Below, one piece after another: positions 8,552-16,844 of a stretch of DNA of 64,000 nt. Origin of the DNA: Flectobacillus longus (lineage in GTDB: Bacteria; Bacteroidota; Bacteroidia; Cytophagales; Spirosomataceae); assembly GCF_030056705.1 (NCBI RefSeq), contig NZ_JASHIC010000033.1:1-64000 (forward strand), written 5' to 3'. Position 1 is the stretch's first letter, and every line of letters begins with the position of its first letter. Made by a program: the position numbers and the translations under genes. Below the pieces are notes generated by a model. The model was not told the origin of the DNA. It saw nothing but the letters and a program-made list of their open reading frames with translations, and made no database searches.

Positions 8552-9178
8552 ATGAACTTGCTAATCGTACATGAACACCAACTCCTTGCAGATGGACTAA
8601 AAGTAATACTGGGACTCAATCCAAGTATTTTATCTATTCAATTGTTATCTATTCAACAAACATCTAGAGAGTATATCCAAAACCTAAATCCTGATGTAAT
8701 CTTGATTGATAGCCAGCATTCTTTTAATCAAATAGCAGCGTATTTTAATGAGTTGTTGGTCTTAGATATAAAACCAACCCTTTTTATTTTGAATGTTTCA
8801 AATGAAAATTTGAAACAAATTTCACCAGAAATACCGAATCTCAAGAGAGTGTTTAAACTGGAGCATGGTCTGAATGAGCTTCTTTCAGAGCTAAATTCTT
8901 TAATTTTAGAAATTGGAGAGAAACCTTTTTTAGATACGTTTATCAATCAAAAAACACTTCTTAAACAAAATAATGTATCAGAGCGAGAAGTCGAAATAAT
9001 TACATTGGTTATGCAAGGTTTTTCTAGCCAAACGATAGCAGAAAAGCTATTTCTTAGCGTACATACTGTAAATACTCATAAACGTAATATTTATAGAAAG
9101 CTGTCTGTGCCAAACGAAAGAGAGCTGATCAAATTGATTCAGCAGCAATATTACATAAAGCAATTCCCGATTTTTTGA
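8552..9178 (+). CDS. LuxR/NarL-type regulator with atypical receiver domain
   Basis: 208 residues: an N-terminal receiver-like domain (about 1-115) and a C-terminal LuxR-type HTH (about 140-200: VSEREVEIITLVMQGFSSQT ... SVHTVNTHKRNIYRKL). In the receiver, the phosphoacceptor-like Asp in DVILIDSQ and the lysine in VFKLEHG can be placed, but the acidic pair normally near the N-terminus (DD or ED) reads His-Glu (IVHEHQLL), so magnesium binding and phosphorylation may be impaired. No histidine kinase adjoins. It is probably a DNA-binding regulator, perhaps phosphorylation-independent. It converges with the MFS gene 10 bp downstream. Confidence 0.8.
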   Translation: MNLLIVHEHQLLADGLKVILGLNPSILSIQLLSIQQTSREYIQNLNPDVILIDSQHSFNQIAAYFNELLVLDIKPTLFILNVSNENLKQISPEIPNLKRVFKLEHGLNELLSELNSLILEIGEKPFLDTFINQKTLLKQNNVSEREVEIITLVMQGFSSQTIAEKLFLSVHTVNTHKRNIYRKLSVPNERELIKLIQQQYYIKQFPIF

Positions 9179-9188
9179 TAGGCTTATA

Positions 9189-10358
9189 TCATCGCTTTAT
9201 GGTAATTAAACCTATGCACATTCCGAGTGAAAGCGGGAAAAAAAGCCATTCAGTCATAATTAAACCCTGTAGGTTTTGTAAAAGCATGATACTTAAAACA
9301 GTGATAGCAAAACCAATACTATTAACTATTGTAATGGCTGAAGCGCGATAGCTTGGTTGTGCATTTTGTGAAATTAAGGTCGAAAATTGAGGAGAGTCTG
9401 CCACAACACTAAATCCCCAAATTAGTAGCAAACCCATAAATAATTCAAAAGGTAAATGCCAAATGAAAGGGCTTATTAAGCAGCAAATTCCAGAAATGAT
9501 TAGGAAGAAATACGCTAGTTGACGGCTTGTGAAGTTTTTTTGGGAGAGTTCAGCGGTGCAAATACAGCCCAAAATTCCCATACCAATTATCAAAAATGAC
9601 CAAGCTGAAATAGAAAATTGGAGATGATGTATGGATTGATAATGTTGTAAAATGGCTGGAACAAAAGCCCAAAAGGTATAAAGCTCAAACATGTGCCCAA
9701 AATACCCCCAAGCATACTGTTTGAAATCTGGATTTGTAAATGCCTCAAAGATGGCTTTGGGACTAAAATTTCCTGTTTTTTGACGGTATGGTCCGTCAGT
9801 GATTCCAATTGCTATTAATAATGCTCCACAACATGACAATAGGGAGGAGGCAACAATGATATTTTGCCAATTAAAATGCCATTGTATTGCTGCTAAAAAG
9901 TGCCCAAAAGAAGTCCCTAATACGAGTGCTCCAACCAAATATCCTAGTGCTTTGCCTAGTCCTTTTTGATGCCAATCGCTCATTATTTTCATACCTACAG
10001 GATACACGCCTGCCAGAAAAAAACCTACCCCAAATCTTATACCTAACAAAAAAGGCATATTCCCCATGCTTTTGAGCGTACTTAAATTGAGTATTGCACC
10101 AAGTATAGCTGAAATAACAAATACCCATTTGGGCGAAAATCTATCACTTATCGCTAACAAAGCATAACATAAAGTGCCGCAAACAAAACCTAACTGTACT
10201 GCCGAAGTCATATTGCCAAGAAAATGACTGTTTTGTGGAAACAAAGGTTGAATATCTTTCAGTATAGCATTGACAGCAAACCAAAGTGAGGTTCCCGAAA
10301 ACTGGGCAAATACCACTATTGGTGTTATGGCTTTCGGGTTTTTAATCAATTTTTCCAT
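9189..10358 (-). CDS. MFS transporter, probable efflux type
   Basis: 389 residues with about 12 hydrophobic segments. It begins with a short cytosolic tail followed by VVFAQFSGTSLWFAVNAIL and carries the MFS loop-2/3-like segment ALLAISDRFSPKWVF. The family member is not identifiable by eye; DHA-type drug or metabolite exporters look like this. It follows the cyclase-family hydrolase on the same strand after 44 bp, so the two are likely co-transcribed, and the transporter may move the substrate or product of that enzyme. Confidence 0.8.
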   Translation of the reverse strand: MEKLIKNPKAITPIVVFAQFSGTSLWFAVNAILKDIQPLFPQNSHFLGNMTSAVQLGFVCGTLCYALLAISDRFSPKWVFVISAILGAILNLSTLKSMGNMPFLLGIRFGVGFFLAGVYPVGMKIMSDWHQKGLGKALGYLVGALVLGTSFGHFLAAIQWHFNWQNIIVASSLLSCCGALLIAIGITDGPYRQKTGNFSPKAIFEAFTNPDFKQYAWGYFGHMFELYTFWAFVPAILQHYQSIHHLQFSISAWSFLIIGMGILGCICTAELSQKNFTSRQLAYFFLIISGICCLISPFIWHLPFELFMGLLLIWGFSVVADSPQFSTLISQNAQPSYRASAITIVNSIGFAITVLSIMLLQNLQGLIMTEWLFFPLSLGMCIGLITIKR

Positions 10359-10402
10359 TATCGAATTTTCAAAAACTACTACACAGACTTACAAATGACA
10401 CC

Positions 10403-11062
10403 TTATTCAATTACTACATAAGCCCTCACAGGAAAAGTCCCCATTCCTTTGACTTTGGGAGGTGTAGCACAAAATTTAATTGCGGTCCCATCAGGAATTT
10501 GATTCAGATTGCATAAGTGTTCAACAATCAAAATTTCATTTTTCAGTAAAATCGTATGAACAGGTCTAGTTTTACCAGATACATCATCAATATTGTAAGA
10601 GTCTATCCCTACCAAAATAACCCCCTGCTCAACCAAGTATTGTGCAGCCTCTGCCGTTAAAAAGGGATTTTCTGAATAATATGCTTCTTGTTCCCAAAGC
10701 TCATCCCAACCAGTGCGCACCAACACTGCTTTATTTTTGAGGTTAAATCCTTTAAAAGAATCAATATCAATTTTCTTGGATTTTTGATAAGGAACAGAAA
10801 TTAAAATAGCATCTAGAAGTGCAGTTCTTTCTATTAATATTTCTGATAAATCTTTTCCATCTTCATATCTGTGGAAAGGGGTATCTATATAAGTTCCAGT
10901 ATTTGAGACCATTTCAATTTTCCCGATTTGAAATGAGGTATCCTCGTCGTACCAATTTTTAGATTCTTCTCTTGTCCAGAAATCACAAATTTTGGGTGCA
11001 GGAAGTCCTTTATAGGTAACAGTACCATCTTCGATAGTATGACTTAAGTCGATGAATTTCAT
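10403..11062 (-). CDS. Cyclase-family (kynurenine formamidase-like) metal hydrolase
   Basis: 219 residues of the PF04199 cyclase fold: N-terminal FIDLSHTIEDG, central NTGTYIDTPFHRYEDGKDL, then VLVRTGW and VGIDSYNIDD. The metal motif of classical members is HxGTHxDxPxH; here the first two histidines are Asn and Tyr, while Asp and the last His remain. This pattern defines a recognisable subfamily, so the enzyme is probably active with a different metal ligand set, though the substrate (an arylformamide or cyclic amide) is unknown. First gene of a likely two-gene unit with the MFS transporter. Confidence 0.78.
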   Translation of the reverse strand: MKFIDLSHTIEDGTVTYKGLPAPKICDFWTREESKNWYDEDTSFQIGKIEMVSNTGTYIDTPFHRYEDGKDLSEILIERTALLDAILISVPYQKSKKIDIDSFKGFNLKNKAVLVRTGWDELWEQEAYYSENPFLTAEAAQYLVEQGVILVGIDSYNIDDVSGKTRPVHTILLKNEILIVEHLCNLNQIPDGTAIKFCATPPKVKGMGTFPVRAYVVIE

Positions 11063-11258
11063 GAGCTTTAATGTAAGATTTGAAAAATATTCAAAAATGA
11101 ATTTACAGAAAAATTCATCAAATCAAGCACTTTGGAGCAACAGTCCGATGATTCCTCTAACAGGAACAAACCAAATAATCGTTCTCAGATATCAGAAATG
11201 GAGTGCTAAAACTCTAGAAAAATCATGAGTTCTCATGAATTTTGGTATTTCAACTGTT

Positions 11259-11306
11259 TATCAAAAAAGGCGTTCGAAAAATTCATTTCGAACGCCTTTT
11301 TTGATA
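11259..11306 (-). terminator. Strong terminator hairpin after the DUF1800/DUF1501 unit
   Basis: 21-bp perfect arms (11259-11279 and 11286-11306) around a 6-bp loop; the arms include GGCGTTCGAAA and outer A/T runs giving a U-tract in both directions. It lies about 120 bp past the DUF1501 stop codon. Confidence 0.8.
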
Positions 11307-11331
11307 CTTTATTTCAACATGACACCTCTTC

Positions 11332-11351
11332 AGACGCAAAGCATTACGTCT
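11332..11351. repeat. Small palindromic repeat, copy 1
   Basis: AGACGCAAAGCATTACGTCT, followed by CTAC. A second copy (18 of 20 identical, with fully complementary 8-bp arms) is at 39103-39122, also followed by CTAC. Two intergenic copies with the same flank suggest a dispersed REP-like palindrome. Confidence 0.6.
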
Positions 11352-11423
11352 CTACTAGTAAAATGTAGATTAAAAGTCATTACTCAATTAGTGATGACTC
11401 ATGTAAAACTCCTTTTATATCAT

Positions 11424-12986
11424 TTACCCATGCTTCATCAGTTTTCGAATCTGCTGGTACGAGTCATTTTGAAAACGAGCATAATAGACACCATTTTTCC
11501 ATTTTGAGGTATCTACAGGCATATCATAAGTACCTTCAGGATACATTCCATCCACAGGAGTGCTCATAAGTCGTCCGACGTTATCAAAGATTTGAATAAG
11601 GTTATATCCTCCTCTTGAAGTATATACCAAAATCGTACTTTGCTGGAATGGATTGGGATAATTATAGATGTATTCCCCCGAAGATTCTAAATCAACGACA
11701 GGAGTAAGCCCGCAGGCTTGCGGTCGAATCAGTGGTAAAGACTGAAAGGTATCTTTAAACAAAACATCGTCTTTCCAACTGGCATTCATACATAAAAACT
11801 GTTCGAGAATAGAACTATATACCGAACGAAAATCATATTGCATGAGTACATTGTCACCTGTTTGGACTGAAGCTGCAATATCGGGCGTTGTACCCAATAC
11901 AACAGGATTTACCATATCTCCAAACATAAATAAGGGGGCGGCTGCTCCGTGGTCGGTTCCGCCACTGGCATTTGATTTAATCCTACGTCCAAATTCTGAA
12001 TAGGTCATTCCTACAACTCTATTGGATACGCCCATGGCTTTCAAATCATCGGTAAAGGCTTTGATGGCATCCGAGATTTGTTTCCAAAGATTGGCGTGCG
12101 TTCCTGTGGTGGTATCGGTCGTATTGACCTGATTACTGTGCGTATCAAAGCCTCCCAGATTGACAAAATACACCTTCGTTTTGAGTCCTCCGCCAATAAG
12201 GTTTGCGACGATTTTTAGTTGTCCTGCCAAATTGGTATTAGGGTAGGTAACCAAATTTTTAGCTTTGCCTGCGGCTCCCCGAATTGAACTGGCATACAGA
12301 TTTGTTTGATTAGCTACTTCTCTTAAAAAACTAAGCTCTTTACCTGCCAATGTATCTGGGGCATCTTCTACCTTATTTTGTACCAAATTATAGAAACTGC
12401 TCGGGTTGGTAATAGCCATACCCATAGACGAAACGGGTCCTTGCAAAGCAGTGCTCACCGTAGAGCCAATTTGGATGGCTAAGGGGTCAGGAAATTGAAC
12501 ATTAGGATAATTATTGGGATAGGTAGGATGCTGCAAGGTCAAATATCTTCCAAGCCAGCCATTGTACACATACTGATTAGAATCCGTGGCGGAATTCCAA
12601 ATATCAGTGGCTCTAAAGTGGGAGAAGTTGGGATTGGGATAGCCTACACTTTGTATAATATTGGCTTTGCCTTCCATAAATAGGTTGTGCAGGCCTCCTG
12701 CCATAGAAGGGTGTAGACCAATATTGGCATTTTGTGATACTTTCAATAATGCTCCTTCTGGAATGGCGATGTTTGAGCGGGCATTTTTGTAAAGCCCATA
12801 TTTATCGATAGGGATAACTGTATTTAAACCGTCGTTACCTCCATTGAGCTGGATAACCACAAGGGTATTTTCGTCACCACTTTGATTTTTGGCAACATTT
12901 CCCAAGGCTTTTACCGAAAAACCACTGAGTAATGCTGGCATTAAGAATCCTGCTACAGATTGCTGGACAAATTCTCTACGTTTCAT
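11424..12986 (-). CDS. DUF1501 secreted protein with T9SS sorting tail
   Basis: 520 residues. The N-terminus (KRREFVQQSVAGFLMPALLSG) has a twin-arginine-like start and a hydrophobic stretch, suggesting Tat or Sec export. The body has the DUF1501 motifs (VVIQLNGGNDGLNTVIP, GGFDTHSNQ, SEFGRRIKSNASGGTDHG), a fold related to alkaline phosphatase/sulfatase. The last 80 residues (from about 440: YNYPNPFQQST ... KNGVYYARF) are a type A T9SS C-terminal sorting domain, so the protein should be delivered to the cell surface. It follows the DUF1800 gene; the two families are regular neighbours. Enzymatic role unproven. Confidence 0.88.
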   Translation of the reverse strand: MKRREFVQQSVAGFLMPALLSGFSVKALGNVAKNQSGDENTLVVIQLNGGNDGLNTVIPIDKYGLYKNARSNIAIPEGALLKVSQNANIGLHPSMAGGLHNLFMEGKANIIQSVGYPNPNFSHFRATDIWNSATDSNQYVYNGWLGRYLTLQHPTYPNNYPNVQFPDPLAIQIGSTVSTALQGPVSSMGMAITNPSSFYNLVQNKVEDAPDTLAGKELSFLREVANQTNLYASSIRGAAGKAKNLVTYPNTNLAGQLKIVANLIGGGLKTKVYFVNLGGFDTHSNQVNTTDTTTGTHANLWKQISDAIKAFTDDLKAMGVSNRVVGMTYSEFGRRIKSNASGGTDHGAAAPLFMFGDMVNPVVLGTTPDIAASVQTGDNVLMQYDFRSVYSSILEQFLCMNASWKDDVLFKDTFQSLPLIRPQACGLTPVVDLESSGEYIYNYPNPFQQSTILVYTSRGGYNLIQIFDNVGRLMSTPVDGMYPEGTYDMPVDTSKWKNGVYYARFQNDSYQQIRKLMKHG

Positions 12987-13105
12987 AAAAAGAGATTTTA
13001 GATAGAAGAAATACAGAAATCAAATTAGTGGGCAAAATGAATTAGAGTAAAATATTTCACTTACAATTCACCTAGTGTACGAAGGATTATAAAAACTGAT
13101 TCTTT

Positions 13106-13253
13106 CGGATGTTGGATATTGGAAGTATAAGCTTCTGTATTTTGTGAAAAATAAAAGTATATTTCTATATTTCCGAAATCAGAAATCCCAAATCTGAAAT
13201 AGTTAGAAATCCTTCGAACACTACTAATTCACAACTCACAATTCATCACTCAT
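13106..13253. repeat. Heptad-repeat element 4 (CCGAAAT type plus AATTCAC array)
   Basis: Block A: cggatgt, tggatat, tggaagt (13106-13126). Block B: ccgaaat, cagaaat, cccaaat, ctgaaat (13173-13200), then AGTTAGAAATCCTTC. Block B and its flank are nearly the same as at 54444-54490. Directly after comes a separate array aattcac, aactcac, aattcat, cactcat (13226-13253), a different word with the same period. The element fills the gap between DUF1800 and DUF1501. Confidence 0.7.
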
Positions 13254-13255
13254 AA

Positions 13256-14857
13256 CTAGGTTAATTGATACTCTGGTAATGACAATAAGTACTGGTAAAG
13301 AGATTGTAATTTACTCTTCACTAGCGTCATTGTATCTTGTGGTCTTACCAGCATTGTATCCCAGATTTCGGTCCAATAATAGTCACTCAACTGCCCTGAA
13401 AGCAGTATGTCTCTTTTGAGCTGTTCTATTTTTTCTGCTGAAACGGGCACTTTGTATAATAAGGCAATGGAATCTGTAATCAACAAATTGGGGTCGTTGG
13501 GTTTAGGTAAATTTTTGGCAAAAGCAATGGCATCAATCTGTATCTTTTTGCCATTGCGAGTTATCCCATTAGCAAGCATCGTATCAGTATATTGTACTCT
13601 TTTGGGATAGGTATCAGAGGTTATCCACGCTTCATAAAATATCGGTTGTTGGTAATACGCTGCCCATCCTGCTACATTGGGTGGGTCTCCAATACTTTGT
13701 TGCATGATGGTGCCCTGACGAACGACTTCCACAAAAAGCATATAAACATCGACAAATTCTGTTATAGGATTTGGGAATATCACCTCAAATTCACGAAGGT
13801 TTCCAATGATTAAATCTAGTGGAGACTTGATGACCGCTCCATAAAGCTGTGCATCATAAAAAAACTGACTTTTAAAGAGGGTAGAAAGGACAGGGCTAAT
13901 TTCGAAATTGTTTTTTCTGAATATTTCGGCGAGCGGCGTTATAATATTTTTCTCAATTGTTTCATTCAAATCATAATGGACAAAGAATTGATAAATTTTT
14001 CTACAAATAAACTTACTCAATTCTTCTTTCAGAAAAAGCATATCAACTAATTCCTCTAGTTCTAACATACCATCAGTACCTGATTTTCCTTTTATGACAG
14101 TGTTGTTGTAATAGGAAGAAAAGGTTTTGTCGCTTGTATCGTGTCTGTTTGGGGTAAAGCTATAATCAATGGCTTGGGCATTTACTACGTAGCCTGTCAA
14201 AACCCGTGATGCTGCTTTTACATCGTCTTCTGTGTACTTTGAGCCAGCGCCTTTGCCCATGGTAAAAAGCTCTTGTAGCTCACGTCCATAGTTTTCGTCT
14301 GGGGCAGTTTTGGTATTTTTATTACCATTCAAATACACCAGCATAGCAGGATCGATGGACATTTCCCGAACGAAGGTCTTGAAATTACCCAAAGCAAATT
14401 TTCGTAACAGAGAATGATGTTTGTATAAATAGCGGGCATCACTTACAGTATCTGCTTCGGTTGAGAAATGATTATGCCAAAACAAAATCATTTTCTCATG
14501 AATACTTCGCCCTTGATAAAACATTTGTTGTAGCCACCACGCTTTGTAGCTATTCCTACGTTTGCTATTGAGTGTTCCGTCTCCATACGCTGCAAATGCC
14601 CAAGTAGCACCAAGTGCAATACCCGTTGGGTCTGTATAATCGGCAGTATTGTAATAGTTGAGCGGAGGCTCTGGGTACAATTGAGGTTTTAATAATTCTT
14701 CGACGGACTGACTTAAAGTTTTGGTTTTGAAATAATTAACATCGGCAGGTTTGGCGCCAAACATTACTCTCTTGAGCAGATGAGTAATCTGTGGAGTACT
14801 CCATTCACCTTTGTATTCCTCCAATCCCGCTTGAATTTGTTTGCTTGAGAAAGTCAT
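13256..14857 (-). CDS. DUF1800 family protein
   Basis: 533 residues. Family features seen are the N-terminal THLLKRVMFGAKPADVNYF, the HNHFSTEADTV segment, ENYGRELQELFTMG and the C-terminal GDPPNVAGWAAY. DUF1800 proteins are widespread, found with DUF1501 proteins, and their biochemical role is not established. No signal peptide is visible at this start, whereas its DUF1501 partner is exported; either export is by an unseen route or the protein works inside. It is the upstream gene of the pair and diverges from the sigma factor gene. Confidence 0.85.
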   Translation of the reverse strand: MTFSSKQIQAGLEEYKGEWSTPQITHLLKRVMFGAKPADVNYFKTKTLSQSVEELLKPQLYPEPPLNYYNTADYTDPTGIALGATWAFAAYGDGTLNSKRRNSYKAWWLQQMFYQGRSIHEKMILFWHNHFSTEADTVSDARYLYKHHSLLRKFALGNFKTFVREMSIDPAMLVYLNGNKNTKTAPDENYGRELQELFTMGKGAGSKYTEDDVKAASRVLTGYVVNAQAIDYSFTPNRHDTSDKTFSSYYNNTVIKGKSGTDGMLELEELVDMLFLKEELSKFICRKIYQFFVHYDLNETIEKNIITPLAEIFRKNNFEISPVLSTLFKSQFFYDAQLYGAVIKSPLDLIIGNLREFEVIFPNPITEFVDVYMLFVEVVRQGTIMQQSIGDPPNVAGWAAYYQQPIFYEAWITSDTYPKRVQYTDTMLANGITRNGKKIQIDAIAFAKNLPKPNDPNLLITDSIALLYKVPVSAEKIEQLKRDILLSGQLSDYYWTEIWDTMLVRPQDTMTLVKSKLQSLYQYLLSLPEYQLT

Positions 14858-15012
14858 AGTATGTTGTGCTTAGAGTTGGAACTTTTAGACCATTAGCTCA
14901 GAGCAAGGTTTAATACTGTAGGTTAAAACCAATCCAATTCAGAATAAACCATCGTAACAAATCCTTAACACAAGTATAATTTACTCATAAACACCGCAGA
15001 TACCTGAGGATT

Positions 15013-15020
15013 TACCTTTG
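15013..15020 (+). promoter_or_regulatory. -7 box of the ECF sigma gene
   Basis: TACCTTTG fits TAnnTTTG, 22 bp before the ATG at 15042. It shows that the TTG codon at 15018, which lies inside this box, cannot be the translation start. No matching -33 TTG was found. Confidence 0.5.
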
Positions 15021-15041
15021 TGGCAAAATTGGTTTTGCGTT

Positions 15042-15629
15042 ATGACAAAGGCTAAATTTCTAGACGATTCTGCTATAATTCAAGCATGGCAAGCAGGCGA
15101 TACATACGCTTTTGAGATACTTTATCAGAAGTATTGGCGGAAGCTCTATTCCTTTGCGCGCCGTACAACTCCCAATGCCGAAGATGCCCAAGATTTGATT
15201 CAGGATGTTTTTGCTCAGTTATGGATGCAAAAAGAACAAATCGATGCTGGAGTATTTTCGGAGTCTTATTTGTTTGCTATTGTTCGAAACAAATTGCTGG
15301 ATAAAATTCGAAAACAATATGTTCGAGAAGATTATATCCAGAAAATTCTTCAATCTGCCTCAGAGTCAGACTTCTCGACTCAACAAACGATTCTTTCCAA
15401 CGATTTGAGTAATCATCTCCATCAGGCGGTGAATGTTTTACCTGAAAAATGTAAAGAAGTTTTTCAGCTAAGCCGATTTGAACAACTTACTGTAGATCAA
15501 ATTGCCCAGAAGCTTCAACTTTCTCCTCAAACTGTTAAAAATCAACTATCTAAAGCATTGCAAGTAGTCCGTTTTCATTTGCGAGAGTTTGCAACCTTAG
15601 GGCTATTTCTTTTATGTAATATTTTTTAA
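15042..15629 (+). CDS. ECF RNA polymerase sigma-70 factor (FecI/SusC-associated type)
   Basis: 195 residues from the ATG at 15042. Region 2 (AFEILYQKYWRKLYSFAR ... DAQDLIQDVFAQLWMQ) and region 4 (LPEKCKEVFQLSRFEQLTVD ... LSPQTVKNQLSKAL) are complete. The C-terminal hydrophobic tail is typical of Bacteroidota ECF factors. It should direct transcription of the SusC/SusD locus downstream when released by the anti-sigma factor encoded 89 bp further on. An upstream in-frame TTG at 15018 is rejected because a -7 promoter box overlaps it. Confidence 0.92.
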   Translation: MTKAKFLDDSAIIQAWQAGDTYAFEILYQKYWRKLYSFARRTTPNAEDAQDLIQDVFAQLWMQKEQIDAGVFSESYLFAIVRNKLLDKIRKQYVREDYIQKILQSASESDFSTQQTILSNDLSNHLHQAVNVLPEKCKEVFQLSRFEQLTVDQIAQKLQLSPQTVKNQLSKALQVVRFHLREFATLGLFLLCNIF

Positions 15630-15718
15630 AAAAACGTATTTCTACATAGTACCAAATCTCTTCTTGCACGAATACATACATGAAAGGGAAGGAAAACATC
15701 CCCATTTCCTTTACATGA

Positions 15719-16696
15719 ATGAATTCCAAAGAGCAGGAGCGAGTTTTACGAGAATACCTAAATGGACAAGACAGTCCTGAAGGAAAGGCTCTTTTTGACA
15801 AATGGACGCAATCGCTCTACGATGAGAATTCTTTGCCAATTTCGGATACAGAGGAAGTCCTCTCGCAGACTCAGCAGCGAATGTGGGCGCATATTTCTCC
15901 TAAAACCTCATCTCCAATTATTCGTTTGGTACCATCTTGGGGACTTCGTTTAGGGGTTGCTGCTAGTATTTTGTTTATCTCTGTTTTGGCTTGGCTATGG
16001 ATAGCAAAATTTCATCAGCCAATATCTGAAAGTGAGCTGAGTTATCAGACCATCAAAACAAAGGCTGGCGAACATGCTACTGTTATTCTAGAAGATGGAA
16101 CAAGGGTATTTTTAAATGCGGCTTCAAGTTTACGTTTTCCCAAAGAACTGAAAGGTCTAACTCGTCACGTATATTTAGAAGGGGAAGCGTATTTTGAGGT
16201 GACTCATAACCCTCAACAGCCCTTTGTCGTGAGTTCAAAACACTTAAATACTACAGTGAAAGGTACCACTTTTGATGTTCACGATTATGCACAAGACTCA
16301 CAAGCCAACGTGACAGTACTTACTGGTAAAGTAGCTGTAGAAATAGCAGATAATACTAAACATAACTGTTTGATACTACCCAATCAAATGTGTACTTATG
16401 AGAATGGTAAAGCCTTTTTGACTAAGTCTGTTGTCGCTGATGCAAGTGAATCAATTAGTTGGAGAGAGCGAAAAGTTTACTTTAAAAGAGAATGTATGGG
16501 TTTAGTTTTCAGGAAATTAGAACGGATGTATAATGTGTCATTTCAAATAAAAAATCCCCAATTATTGGATTGTATTTGGATTGCTTCTTTCGAAAATGCT
16601 AGCTTGGAAGAAGTACTTCAGTCGATGCAGTCGTCTCTAGGGATCCAATATCAAATCAAAGGAAAGGAGGTTATTATAACAGGAATTTGCCAATAA
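15719..16696 (+). CDS. FecR-family anti-sigma factor
   Basis: 325 residues. A cytosolic N-terminal segment (about 1-78) that would hold the sigma factor, a single membrane helix (about 79-98, LGVAASILFISVLAWLWI), a periplasmic FecR domain (about 108-215, GEHATVILEDGTRVFLNAAS ... VYLEGEAYFEV) and a C-terminal DUF4974 domain (about 250-320). In this pathway the SusC receptor signals through its STN domain to FecR, which frees the sigma factor. Order sigma - FecR - SusC - SusD is the canonical one. Confidence 0.93.
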   Translation: MNSKEQERVLREYLNGQDSPEGKALFDKWTQSLYDENSLPISDTEEVLSQTQQRMWAHISPKTSSPIIRLVPSWGLRLGVAASILFISVLAWLWIAKFHQPISESELSYQTIKTKAGEHATVILEDGTRVFLNAASSLRFPKELKGLTRHVYLEGEAYFEVTHNPQQPFVVSSKHLNTTVKGTTFDVHDYAQDSQANVTVLTGKVAVEIADNTKHNCLILPNQMCTYENGKAFLTKSVVADASESISWRERKVYFKRECMGLVFRKLERMYNVSFQIKNPQLLDCIWIASFENASLEEVLQSMQSSLGIQYQIKGKEVIITGICQ

Positions 16697-16745
16697 TGTA
16701 GAAATTCCCAAGAAAGTATTTTAACTATTTTTTGAATAAAAAAAA

Positions 16746-16774
16746 GGTCAATGAAGGGTCGAGCTTCATTAACC
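16746..16774 (+). other. Hairpin in the SusC leader
   Basis: Imperfect inverted repeat (16746-16756 with 16764-16774, 10 of 11 pairs) in the 148-bp FecR-SusC gap, without a U-tract directly behind it. It could separate the regulator transcript from the strongly expressed SusCD transcript or stabilise an mRNA end. Confidence 0.35.
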
Positions 16775-16844
16775 TTGCAAACAATCCCCATGTCGTAGCG
16801 CCTTTTACAAGGAGCCCTTATAGGTTATTATCTTAAGCAAACTT

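Larger units (their letters stand above)
11063..11423. other. Spacer with strong terminator and small palindromic repeat
   Basis: 361 bp between the stop of the DUF1501 gene and the start of the cyclase-family gene, both on the minus strand. It holds the terminator at 11259-11306 and the palindrome at 11332-11351. The part next to 11062 should hold the promoter of the cyclase/MFS unit; no clear consensus was seen. Confidence 0.55.

Noticed and set aside
15018-15041. TTG start of the ECF sigma gene
   Set aside because: The TTG is part of the TACCTTTG promoter box at 15013-15020; translation must start downstream, at the ATG at 15042.
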